Assembly: GCA_949126835.1 (NCBI GenBank) | Contig: OX421498.1 | Coordinates: forward strand, 32,865,299-32,929,298 | Origin: Anisus vortex | Taxonomy: Eukaryota > Mollusca > Gastropoda > Planorbidae | Length of the DNA: 64,000 bases | Reading direction: 5' to 3' | Part shown: positions 34,613-46,800 of the stretch, in pieces | How positions within the stretch are numbered: the stretch's first letter is position 1 | Layout of the letters: each line of letters opens with the position of its first letter | Notes under the pieces: model-generated | Database searches by the model: none | Told to the model about the DNA's origin: nothing | What the model saw: only the letters and a program-made list of their open reading frames with translations | Translations under genes and position numbers: made by a program

Positions 34613-34816
34613 TCATTCATCCAATCTGGGCCTTTTAGGGGAGCCCTGCTCACTTTCACTGCCAGTGAACACATCAGGGTCGTTCCTTTGTAAAGCGCTG
34701 AAGCAGGGTGTTGGGTTTTCCTTGACGAAACTCAGGTGCTGGGGCATCAGGCGCTCAATAATGGACTCAAATATAGCCCTCACTATTTTGCCAGCTTTAC
34801 CAACTTCAGATCCAGC
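34613..34816 (-). CDS. TIF1: TIF1 exon 18: bromodomain helix C and C-terminus
   Basis: 204 nt to [23 protein letters not shown] completes the bromodomain; the end is [15 protein letters not shown], with a basic PKRPR that may be a nuclear localisation signal. Confidence 0.94.
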   Translation of the reverse strand, partial: AGSEVGKAGKIVRAIFESIIERLMPQHLSFVKENPTPCFSALQRNDPDVFTGSESEQGSPKRPRLDE

Positions 34817-37800
34817 CTGAAACACAGAAGACATAGTTTTAATGGTGCTATAATGAAATCTTAGAAAATATAATTTAAAAACAAACATACACAAAGGACT
34901 TTAGGGTCTTGGGTTCAAATCTTAGTTTAACTCATTTGCTACTACTGCGACTCAATGCGACCTACCCCCCTCCGTACTAATGCGCCCTGAAACGGCCGCC
35001 ACGTGTGTGACTAACCTATTGTCGTTTCTTGTTTTTTCGCCATGCGTTCTGTTTTTTTTTAATACTGCAAGCACGGCTTTTAAAAAGTAGGAATATAGTC
35101 TGTTTCGTTAATAAAAAACGGATGTTTTTATCTAGTTTGTTTTTTTTGCGCTGCGCGTTCAAAATACGGGTAGTTTTCACTGGCCTTTCGTCTTGTAATA
35201 CTTTTTTTTATAGCCTTCGCTTTTAATTTTTTACTTTATTTTATCAATTTACTTTATCAATAGCTCTATATCTTCAAATATAACATTTAACAACAGTTCT
35301 GATAATAAGGATGCTGCAGATATAGACTTAGATGAATTTCCATTACAACTCGATTTTTGGGCTTTATTATACTTTATCGGACTTTGACGGTAGGGCTAGC
35401 GAAAATATTTAGTAGCCAAATCCTAGGGTCTCAACACTCAGCGAATGATTCTACCGATAATACGGCATTTTTTATGTATAAAAGTATACATTCCCAGAAA
35501 GCTAAGATATTTATCTATTTTATGATGTAATTTTTATTCACTTTGGGGAATATTTAGTCATAAAAAAAAAATATTAAAAAAAAAATTACTAAATTTAATA
35601 CGGAGTTCCTTCCCTTTGGCTAGTATTTTCCCGGGTGTCTTTGGAAACTAGGTTAGTAGCAAATGAGTTAAACCCCATGTTTGTTTACTGAATCTGGGAC
35701 ATGCATCTAGATCTGACCAGTTCTTATGGCAGGGTTCGTACAGAAAAATTGCCTCAAAATTCCAGGAGTTTTCCAGAAGTGTTCCAGAAGTGTTCCAGGA
35801 GTAAATTTTTTTTAAAGCCAAGCTGAGCTCTTTAAAAAAAAAAACAACAGACATCTCGCTACACAACTTTTCCTTTTCGTTTTACGACATTACTGGGACT
35901 TATATAGCCTACATCCCAAGTTTGAATTAAAAAAAACAAGATCTAGTAAAAAAAAAACCAAGGGGTGGCATCACTGGTGTCATCAACGTTTGCGCGCCGA
36001 AATAAAAAGTGGCAAAGTGGGTTAACTCCAATAGGGCTTTCTGGAAAAGTGAAAGTACAATCTAAGAGCAGTGATTTTTTTTATTAATATAATTAACCTC
36101 CCTTGAAAAATACGGAGTTTTAAGTATTTTCCCAAGACTAAATGCAGTTTTTCAAGGAGTTTTAAGGCCCTGGAACACAACTTTTTGTTTTCCAGGAGTT
36201 TCAAGGAGTTTCCAGGAGCTGTACGAACCCTGTATGGGTTATAACCAGGGAAAGGGAAGGTGGCTGGACATTGTATTTAGTCCACTGCTAGAGAAACTAG
36301 TAAAACCAGTTTCACTAGCCCAATGGAGCAAACCATAATGATCATAAAGGAATAACGCTCTAGCTTTATGGAAGACAATATATTCTTTGTAGATATTTCG
36401 AGATAGGGAGCTAACTCCATTTTTTCATCATCGAACAATATAACTCTAAACAGATTTGTTCCCACCCTGAACATATATGTAATTTTTATAGAATAAATAA
36501 TTTTTATTGTAATCAGCTCAATTACCTTATTGTAAATGGCACAATTGACAAACACTTGTCGAACATCATAGAGGAAAGCCTTAATGCTGTGGTAATGGAT
36601 AGAATGACTTGACTGAAGCTTAGCTTTGATTAGAGTAAAATCCATTGGTTGGGTTATAATCTTGTAATAATTTGGTACTTGCTGAATAGAACAGAAAATA
36701 TATTTAAAAAAAACATAAGATCAAAAGATAGTACAATGAATAATGTTAAAACAGAAGAAAACAATATTAAAAGTACAATAATTTTTTTCTCTAGATGTAC
36801 TGTATTTATTATTTAAAAATGCTCTAAATATGTTACAGTCTTATCAGGATTTAATAAATTAGCCAGTTCGCTACTACAGTCACCACTCATGGCCTCTACT
36901 GGTAGACAACTATAGATGCTGCACGCCCCCCATTCAAGGTTGTTTAGTTTCTGATGCAAGTTTTTAAATGTCTTATCAGAATATCAAAAGCCTTTTCAAA
37001 CTCTGACCAAAGAGTGCGTTAGCGATGCTATTTGACACGTATGTTGTATTTTTGGCACTATTTTTAAAATTTTTATATAGCTAATGTTAAGAAAATTGAT
37101 TGCATTTCGGAAATAATTAGAAAGGCATTGGGGTAGGCTGATGAGGGAAAGGCTTTATTATTTTGATAATGCCAAGAAAATATTGATATTGAAAGCATTG
37201 TACAAGTTGAATAGTCTTTGAATTGGAGGATTTGAGTCCAATACGATGATTTCAAAATTACATGACAAACTGTCACAACCGATCAAAGTATGCGCAGTGA
37301 TTTATTTTATTTTCCCTTTTATTTATCAGTTTGTCATCTCTTCTGGCTTGAAATGAACTTTATATTTTTATATGAAGAATTTTATTCAGTTTCTATTACA
37401 GTTTTTTCACAGTGAAATCTTAAATATTTTTGTGTCTAGCTTTTGTTCAATATACATGGAGTTATGCAACTTGGCTTAGGGATTGGGGAGTTACAGGCTG
37501 GCAACTGCTTAGGGCATAAAGGGTTAATTAGTGACTCCACCAATTTCATCAAATAATTATGAAATGAAATCACATGCTTACAATTCTATTTACTGGCTCC
37601 TGAAAGGGAACACTTGAGGGATGACAGAACAGATCAAGAAGAATTCTTTCACACACCTGTCAGGAAATGAAATAAATTTTTTTTAGTATTCTACATTAGC
37701 ATTCACATCATATGCTACATAGATCTTAGATGTTTATGTATACCAGTAAATCTATTTATATATATAATATATATATTATCTACATATCTATTTTAATGTG

Positions 37801-40800
37801 AGTGTCTCTAGTGTATGTATGTATATGCGCATATGTGTGTTGTGTCAGTCACACCTGTCAGGAAATGAAAGAAGCTTTATTACTTTTCTACATTAGCATT
37901 CACATCTTATGCTACATAGATCTTGGATGTTTATGTATACCAGTAAATCTATTTATATATATAATATATATATTATCTACATATCTATTTTAATGTGAGT
38001 GTCTCTAGTGTATGTATGTATATGCGCATATGTGTGTTGTGTCAGTCACACCTGTCAGGAAATGAAAGAAGCTTTATTACTTTTCTACATTAGCATTCAC
38101 ATCTTATGCTACATAGATCTTGTATATTTATGTTTACCAGTGTATCTGTATAATTATATATAATATATTATATATAAAAGATATATACTATATACATATC
38201 TATTTTAATGTGAGTGTCTCTAGTGTATGTATATATATGTGTGTGTCAAACTCACCTTAGCCTCATTTTCTGACAGGCCACTACCTGAAGCCTTGCGTTT
38301 CCCTGACTCCTCTGGTGCAATGGGAATGTCTCCTTCACATATAGTGCAAACAAATGAGCCACTGGTAAGAAACAAACAAGGAAAATTTGTTGATAGCAAA
38401 GAAATAAAATCTCAAAAGCCATAATTGAAATTCACAGTTAAAAAGTAAAAGATTTCTCACATTCTGTACATTACATACAACTTATGTTTATGGGATTGAT
38501 CTGTCTATTACCTTGGCACTGAAGACAGTTCAGGAATATGACACTGCAGGTGGAAAACTCTGGGACACCTGTCGCAGCACAGCACGTCCCCGCCGTTGTG
38601 GCAGCAGGCGCAGTAGTCGTCGTTGGGGTCGCCCTGGGAGTCGGCCTGCGACAGGGAAAAGCCAGGCATCATGTTGCCCCCTTGCCAGGTGTCTCTCAGT
38701 TCTTGGTCTGTTGGGGAATGTGGTGCTACAACAAACATGTTTTACAAGGATGTTACAAAATGTTGAATACTTGATATGGTTAATACACTAGAACAATGCA
38801 ATTAAAAATAAGGGATTGGGACTTGGTTGTATATATTTATGCCTGTAATTCCATGCATTCTACATTTATGCATTGAGTCTATGTCTATATTCATGCTATC
38901 TATTATAATCTCTTATTTTATTCCTCAATTCTATGTTATGCCTATACTATAACTTCATGCTGTCTACATTTATATTAAACCTTAAATTAATTAATACAAG
39001 TTAACATGAGATGAAAATAGTGAAGGTAAAGTAGGGAAGGACCTAATGTCAAACTAAGAATACTTTTTTTCTCTCAAGCACTATTACATTGAAGTGTGTT
39101 TCCTTTATGATACATAAACCAACAAATTTAAGGAATAACAAGTCATCTTAGAGATAAGCTCACTAACTCAGTTGTGTATCACAAGTTTACCTTCATGGTT
39201 ATCAAGATGAGAAGGTCCTGGGGATGTCCTGGGTGTGTTGTGGCCGCTGTCCAGACTTCGTGCTTTAGGCCCGCTGATCTGTTCCAAGTTGTCGCTCATA
39301 TCCATGGGAACAGCTCTAATGACTTCATCCAGATTTCTCTGCATTTCCTTTCAAAACATAACACAAATATTTCAATGTTGAGTCATTGCACATAAAGAAT
39401 ACTGTTATATGTGTAAAGCCTGTTTAAATAGCTTTTATATTGTATTTATGATTGTCTCAATAATTCATATATAAGATTTATTTATTAAAATTAATTATAG
39501 CGTAGAGAGTATTTGTGTACAATTATATAGTTGTTTAGATATGAAATAACACAAATGTGTTCTGGCAATTTCTACGGCTTTCTAGCAGATGTGTTGTTAG
39601 GTTGTTGTTGTTTTGATTAAGGATAAAGAATACTTAGTATTGACCAGCGAAATTGAATGTTGGCTATTATTGTACAAAAGTTCAAGTATTAAATTTATTT
39701 TACAAAATTCATCAAGTGGCTTCAGTGTATGATTTCATAGGAACCAGACCCTAGACAGTAATATCTTGTCCTAAGTCATCAGACTATAGCATTGAGAAAA
39801 ATGAATCTGAAGCTTTTAGAAGACTGAAAGATTGTAGTTAAAACAAAGACAAATTGTTGAAAAAGCAGAGAAGATATTCATCATCATCATTGGCTCCATA
39901 GTCTGGAAAGACTATTAGATTTGGGCTCTTGTGATTTGGCCAGCCTTGCAGAGAATATATTAATACGTAGTTCAGTTGAGATAGGACTTAATGTGTTGTT
40001 CTATTTCCATATAAAATAGGTCTTTAGAAAACATGAAAATTTGTTCTTGAAAAAACAACATAATACTGAGTGAACGACCCGGGTTAGTAACAATATGATT
40101 GTTTTATTATGGTAAATCCAGGGCAAGACGTGGCAGCCAAGTATTTCACGCCCTGATCCCTTTAACAACTGATAATCCAGTCTCAAAGTCATGTTTGATT
40201 TAGGATAAATAGTTTCTTAACAATAATGTTAACATGTTGACAACATTTTGATGGCTAGGCAAAAAACTAAATGTAGCAAAACATGTAAGTACATAAACAA
40301 CAATTCAATGATATACTTACAAGTACTGTTTCTGACTGCTTCTGAAAAGAGACAAAATAATTCTTAATAACATTTCATCACATATTATTGAGTACTTATT
40401 CAACAAAAAAAGGTTAACATTATTTGTCCATAGAAATAAAAAAACATTGAAAACAATTACAGTCTTTTGTAATATTGTAGGGTAGAAGAAAACTGGCTTA
40501 AAATATAGACACTTTAAAATAAATAAAAGGCCAGAATCTTACCAATGGACTGGTTTGAAATGCGGGTGACCGTTCTGTTTTCAGGCTGGTGGACATTATA
40601 ACACAATCAGGAGAGTGGTCACGTTTTTCCTTCTTTATATCAACCATTGCAGATCCACCGCCACTGTGAAAGAGATGAACAGAAAACTTCTAAGAAATGA
40701 AACGATAGCAAAGCATGGATCAGCACTAACCCCCTCAACATATTACACAAAGACACTAAATATATCATTCAAAACAACTTCAAACTGTTTCTGTATGTCT

Positions 40801-43800
40801 TAGTTAATAATATAATAATATATAAATGAGAGAGGATACACAGTAAAAATATTTAGAGCCGGAGATAACCAGGACATACAAAAAATTAGCACCATTGGAT
40901 TAATCATTAGGGGAATTATTTTTCAAGAAAACTCCATATGTCCTCTTATAGCTTTGTTTTTCTTTACCTTTTGAAAAAAAAAAGAAAAAGAGTTTTACTA
41001 TAAAGACTGTTCTTTTCTTTAAATTGAGAATGTAAGTTTGAAAGTGTTATAGGGTTTGACAAAAAATTCTTATACACTCTGTACTTATATTGAAAGCACT
41101 TAAAATGATAATCCTTTGATTCAATTTTTGAGTGTTTTTTAAAAGATTACCTGTCAGGTCTAACGCTGCCATCATACATGCCAGCACTGGCTGGTCTGGC
41201 AGGATCTGGTGTACTGTGAGCAGACCTGGGGGTTCCACTAGCTTCACCACCCATACGGTACTGAGGAGGACTGTGCATGCTTTGGGACCCTGCAAAGTAA
41301 ACATAAATGTTAATGGATTGTTCTTTTAATCTGACACACATACATGGGCTGAGTAGTATAAAGACTTTTTAACTAGATTTACAAAAATAACAAGTCATTC
41401 ACCTTGAGACCTCAATTACATTCTCATGGTGGGATATATATCAGACATGCCTACCCCTAAGGACTAAAAAGAGGAACAATCTTGATGAAAAAGAGGATTT
41501 TTCAACAAAAAAGCGGAACACTCTTTATCTAACAATCTTTTATAACAAAAAAAACAACAACAATAAAACAACAACATTAGCTATTTAAAATGTAGGTAGG
41601 CCTACGTTTTACAGACAATTTGCAATGGATCTAGATCTAGTAGGCCTACAAAGAACATTAAATTCATATATTTTTCTTTGCTGAATAAACTCCATTGAAT
41701 ATTCCTTCCTATAACACTGAATTAGTTTTTTTACAGTTTGAACAAGTCATACTTAAACTTTCTGAGGCAGGACGTTTAGATATATTTACAATCTTAGCAA
41801 TACAGTAATGGAAACGAAAATTTATTGCCAAACACGCGTAATACCGCAAAAAATGTCAGAAAAGCCCAGAAAAGCCCAGAAGATCTCTTTTCATAAACCC
41901 AGAAAACCCAAGTAATGATAATTATATCATTGTGACCGTATTTGTGCCTTTGTTTTATCAACCTAAACACGAACTATATTTCAACACATGAAAAACCCAA
42001 ACTTTCCAACTGTGCGTAATAAAACTAGTAAAAAGCAGAACGGCGGAACAAAGTGTGTTTTTTTATTAAAAAGCGGAACAAATACGCCAAAAGGTGAACG
42101 GTAGGCATGTCTGATATATGCTGCTTACGTTGAAATCAAAATTTCATTGTAACTTACTATGATCAATTGGCCCAGGGAAAGCTGGTTGGGTGGCTGGTCT
42201 ATGGTGAAGTCTCATTGGTGTGAATGCAGGTCGCTGGGGCTAAAAGTAAAGATTTAAAGTGGTTTCATTCTCACTTATTCAAACAATGTAAATTCAAACA
42301 TAGATAAAATCATCACTCATTCAAACAATGTAAATTTCAAACTGTAGATAAAGTTTTAATACAACAACATTGTAAATTTCAAACTGTAGATAAAGTTTTA
42401 ATACAAAAACAAAAATAGAAATTCACCTGCTGAGGCTGCTGGTGAGGTGTGAGTAGTTGCTGAGAAACAAAGTGGCCAGGAAAATTAGAACCTGGCATGC
42501 CAGGTGGAGCTAAAAGAGTATACAAGTACATACAGTAAATTAAGTTTATAAATTAGAAAAATAAATAAATGTATCATTGAATTCAGGAATGGTATTCAAA
42601 TTTTAGAACAATTTATTTAAGGGGAAGACTTTACCTTGCCAGGTATGTCCCATGGAGCCACTCTGAGGTCTGCGATTAGAAGGAAGGGTTAACTGTGGAG
42701 GCAAGGAGCCTCCGCTTGCTATAGGGCTCATGGTCATGTTAGGAGGGGCTGCTTGCTTGGCGGTTGCTTGAATAAATTTTGACCAATCAGAATGTCCTCG
42801 CTGACCAGGAATAGGCTGAAAATGTTAATTTATAAATTAGTCAACAACAGGATCACTAAAAAAAAAAGCAGGCTATTAAGAGAAAATGAGATTCAATTAA
42901 AGTAATCATTTGTAAGCCTTCCCCTCCCACAAAATGGATTTTTTTTTCTAGTAAAGCGATGTTTCTAAATTTAAATGGGGCCATTTTTGTTTCCATACCA
43001 TATTAGTACAACTGAACTACTAACAAAATAAGTTCATCAACATACACACAAATATTGATTTTATAGCCAATAAAATGTGTTTTTGAATATAAACCAGCTC
43101 GGTCTGTTATAAAAAGCTGTACAAATGAATAACTAAGCCTAATTATGTCACAGATGTTGATGGTTTTATTTGTTAAGCTTTGTGAAGAATGTGTCAGTCT
43201 TTACAAAAGGCAGTTAATTAACTTTTTTTTTTCTTAATACATTTTCTATGAACAGGTTTTACACAAAATAAAACCACAACTTCTGTTTCCATTCATTATG
43301 GATTAAAACGGGACATCAAACATGGTGAAATTTTTTCAATCACAGTGACATTTGTTCAATCACAGTGACATTTTTTCAGTCACAGTGACATTTGTTCAGT
43401 CACAGTGACATTTGTTCAGTCACAGTGACATTTGTTCAGTCACAGTGACATTTGTTCAGTCACAGTGACATTTGTTCAATCACAGTGACATTTGTTCAAT
43501 CACAGTGACATTTGTTCAATCAGTGACATTTGTTCAATCACAGTGACATTTGTTCAATCACAGTGACATTTGTTCAATCACAGTGACATTTTTTCAATCA
43601 CTTGGACATCTTTTAAATTAGCATTTATCATTTTATATTGAACAAGCTTATATGAAAACAAAAATTGGTTAAATAAGGATTTCCTACCATTCATAAAAGC
43701 AATGACACTAGAATGGTACATGTAGTTCTAATTTGTCCTGCAGTGTTTTCTTTTGTTTTTTAAACTAACCTGATTTGCCATGTGTTGCAGGTGTGGGCTT

Positions 43801-46800
43801 GTGGCGCTCAAAACCCCAGGTCTGGACTCCTGATAGTTACTGGCCGAGCTCTGGCGGGCAGCCTGCCCGTTTTTATCAGGCGGGTAGCGAACACCGTTGA
43901 CAAAAATGGCACCAATCTTGTTGAGATTCCCAAGCAGCCAGTTGACATCGTGTTTATACTGTATCAGCAAGGTGCCCTTTAGAGACTGTGGATCAACCTG
44001 AAGCCAACAAGAAATAAATATATTCAACCAATTTTCTGGCCATTCATTTTTTTTCGAACACTGGGACGAGGTAAAAGAAATAAGAACGAACCTGAGTGTG
44101 GTATACTTTGCGACATTTGGTTTCAACATTGCCCTTAGAATAGAGCAACGACATGCTGGAGCCCTCGCTCAGTATGTCCTCCATAAACTGTATGCAGTGG
44201 TCAAACTTGCCTACCAGGTCTGATACGTCATCTATTTCTTTGTTCAGCCTTTTGGTGGCAGCATCAGTGAAGGATGCGAGATTAGACAGGACACCCCAGA
44301 CAGCCTTTGAAATGAAACATGGTAAATTTTTATTTAGTAAAAAGCCTTTACATAGTAGCTGTGTATATTAATAATAGTCCCATCCTTACCTGTCGTATGC
44401 CCTTGACAAGAATATCTGCCTGTTTGAGTATCTCTTGCTGAAGATTATCTTTCTGTTCCTTACAATTACTCAATTTCTGCTCTATTTCCTCCCTGCTTGC
44501 AGCCAGCTTGGTTCTCTTTTCCCCCATTAAGGCCAGACTACCTTTCAATCTAGCCTTGTATTGTTCTGCAGCCTGTAATAAGTATACAATGTCATCTAAG
44601 CAAGCACATTTTATGTAAGTCTACACTTTCAGACTTTCTAGTGGGAGACACAGTGCTCTAGCAGAATTGTCAACCCAATAACCACCAGTTTAAATATTGG
44701 ACATGACATTCTCAAAGCAAACAATTTGGAGAAGGTAATCATCTGTAAATATTGGACTAACCACACTGTCCACTGGCAACCACACCTTAACCGCATTGGT
44801 CAGCTTTTCTACAATATATATAGATGTAGAGAGAACTAGTTTCTTGATTTATAAACTTGAAAATGTTTTTTTTTAATTACTTTGCTTAAGCAACCAGATA
44901 AAAGTCAGTTCTCTAGACTATATTTGTTAATATTCTATAAAAAGCTGCACAAAAAAAAAACTATTGAAACAAACATCATTCCCAAGATAGTTTGTTAATA
45001 TTATTGAGACCTTTTCTATGTAGGCTACTGCCTTTATTAAACACACATTTTTTCCTGATCACACATTTGCTATTCAATGTACTTCCTTGCTAAAACAAAG
45101 TACATTATTGGGTTACCTGATCAAGAAACTGGTATTTATGTTCCTTGTGGTCCATCAATTGACAATCTCTACAAGTCAGTTTTTCACATTTTTCACAGAA
45201 AAATTTTAACTGCTCTGGCTTGTGTTGCTTGCACATCATCAGCTGCTCCCAAGGAGACTTATTGGTGACAACTTTTACCTTCAAAGGATTATAGAACATT
45301 AGAACTTGATTAGGCCTATGATTATGAATAAATGTAATGGTTAGCAACTAATGGTTGTTATTTCCATATACACACGGGTCATCATTCCCAGTAAACAAAT
45401 GTTTTACCAGGCACTTGGGTCTACTTTGTTGATAGGTACCAATTAAAAGAAAACACTTATTATGATAAATTAAAAAATACATGCTGGCCACACAATCCCC
45501 TTGATTGCAAGCCTTTGCTAAAGAAAAGTTAATTAAATTGGGCAAGAAAAGTTACAAGCTATATTTTGATGTTAGCTTTTAATGTAGATTTTGGATTAGA
45601 ACAAGCCATTTATTTTTCAACTATACAAAAGTGATTTAAAACCATCTAGCATCAACAACCCCTCATAATGCTTTGTCATTGCAGAGACCACCTCAAAATT
45701 GGGTCCAGTGGTATGTGGAGCAGATTATTAACGCAATGATTAATCCATCACTGCCAGACATTGACCTCTGTAGCTGATACAATTAGCCCTGCTCTGCTTC
45801 AATGGCTCTCATTTCTATTCATTATATCTAACGTAATTATTTTAACTGTATGTATTATATACATAACAATAAAGAAATAGGAATTAAATAATCAAGAAAT
45901 AGAGCAGTCAAGCACCTAAAATATGGCTTGCAGGCCAAACCTGTACTTTTTGTTCATAAGGAGATTGAATGTCATTGTCAAGTAGGAAGTTGAATAAATA
46001 TTTTTTTTAAAAAGGGTTGTGAGATTAGCTGACTGACACCCTGATATGTTATTGCTTCTCATTATTTTATGACAGCAGGCAATATAAAAATATTAGAATC
46101 TTTAAGACTTTCAGTCAGCAATAAAAAACTTTGGGAAGGGTGACAAATGTTTTCTTCACTGGACTTAAAGGATAAAATGCATGAAACTTACATCATCTTT
46201 GGATGAGATTGAGTGGTCCTTGGTGACTCTCACACGTTTGTGGGCGTCAACGCAGCTGTCACAGAGCCATTCCTCACACTGCATACAGTAAGAGCCAGCC
46301 TCATCCCCCTCATCACAAGCTGTACACATGTGCTTTGTGTTCATGTGCGGGGAGGCTGCGTGGTCAGGGTCCAAGGCTGCAAACATGTTATCCATAAGGC
46401 TTGTCCCGGGTTGTTCAATGGGGTCTCTGCATACTGGACATTCTGCACAAACAAAATGACACCAAAATAATGGCTACCGAGATGCTAATAGAACACAATA
46501 AATGTTATATTTTCTTACACAGGTAAATTTTTAACTAGAAGTTTTAAGTTAAAAACATTAGGATTAACCCTTTTTTTTTAATCTAAGCACAATGCTAGGT
46601 AGCTGGTTGCCACAAACTAGTGCCATAAAAGACAATTTAAACCATTTTTTTAGTGTCATAGTCTGCTGTGAAGTAAGATTGGTTGAATGCTGTGGGAAAA
46701 CCCAATGTACATTTTGAGTAATTGTTTGTTGAACCACAGTGCACATTGTACAAAACAAGAGATGAAATTGGCCTAAATTGTTATAAATACCTTCTTTTTA

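Larger units (their letters stand above)
34890..36345 (+). mobile_element. SINE family A broken into three by two DNA transposons
   Basis: Pieces: 34890-34926 (TTGGGTTCAAATCTTAGT, B-box), 35672-35729 (ending GACCAGTTCTTATGG) and 36238-36345 (GGTGGCTGGACATTGT, CACTAGCCCAATGGAGC). Laid end to end they follow the SINE order seen at 24.2 kb. Lies in the last TIF1 intron, antisense to the gene. Confidence 0.7.
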
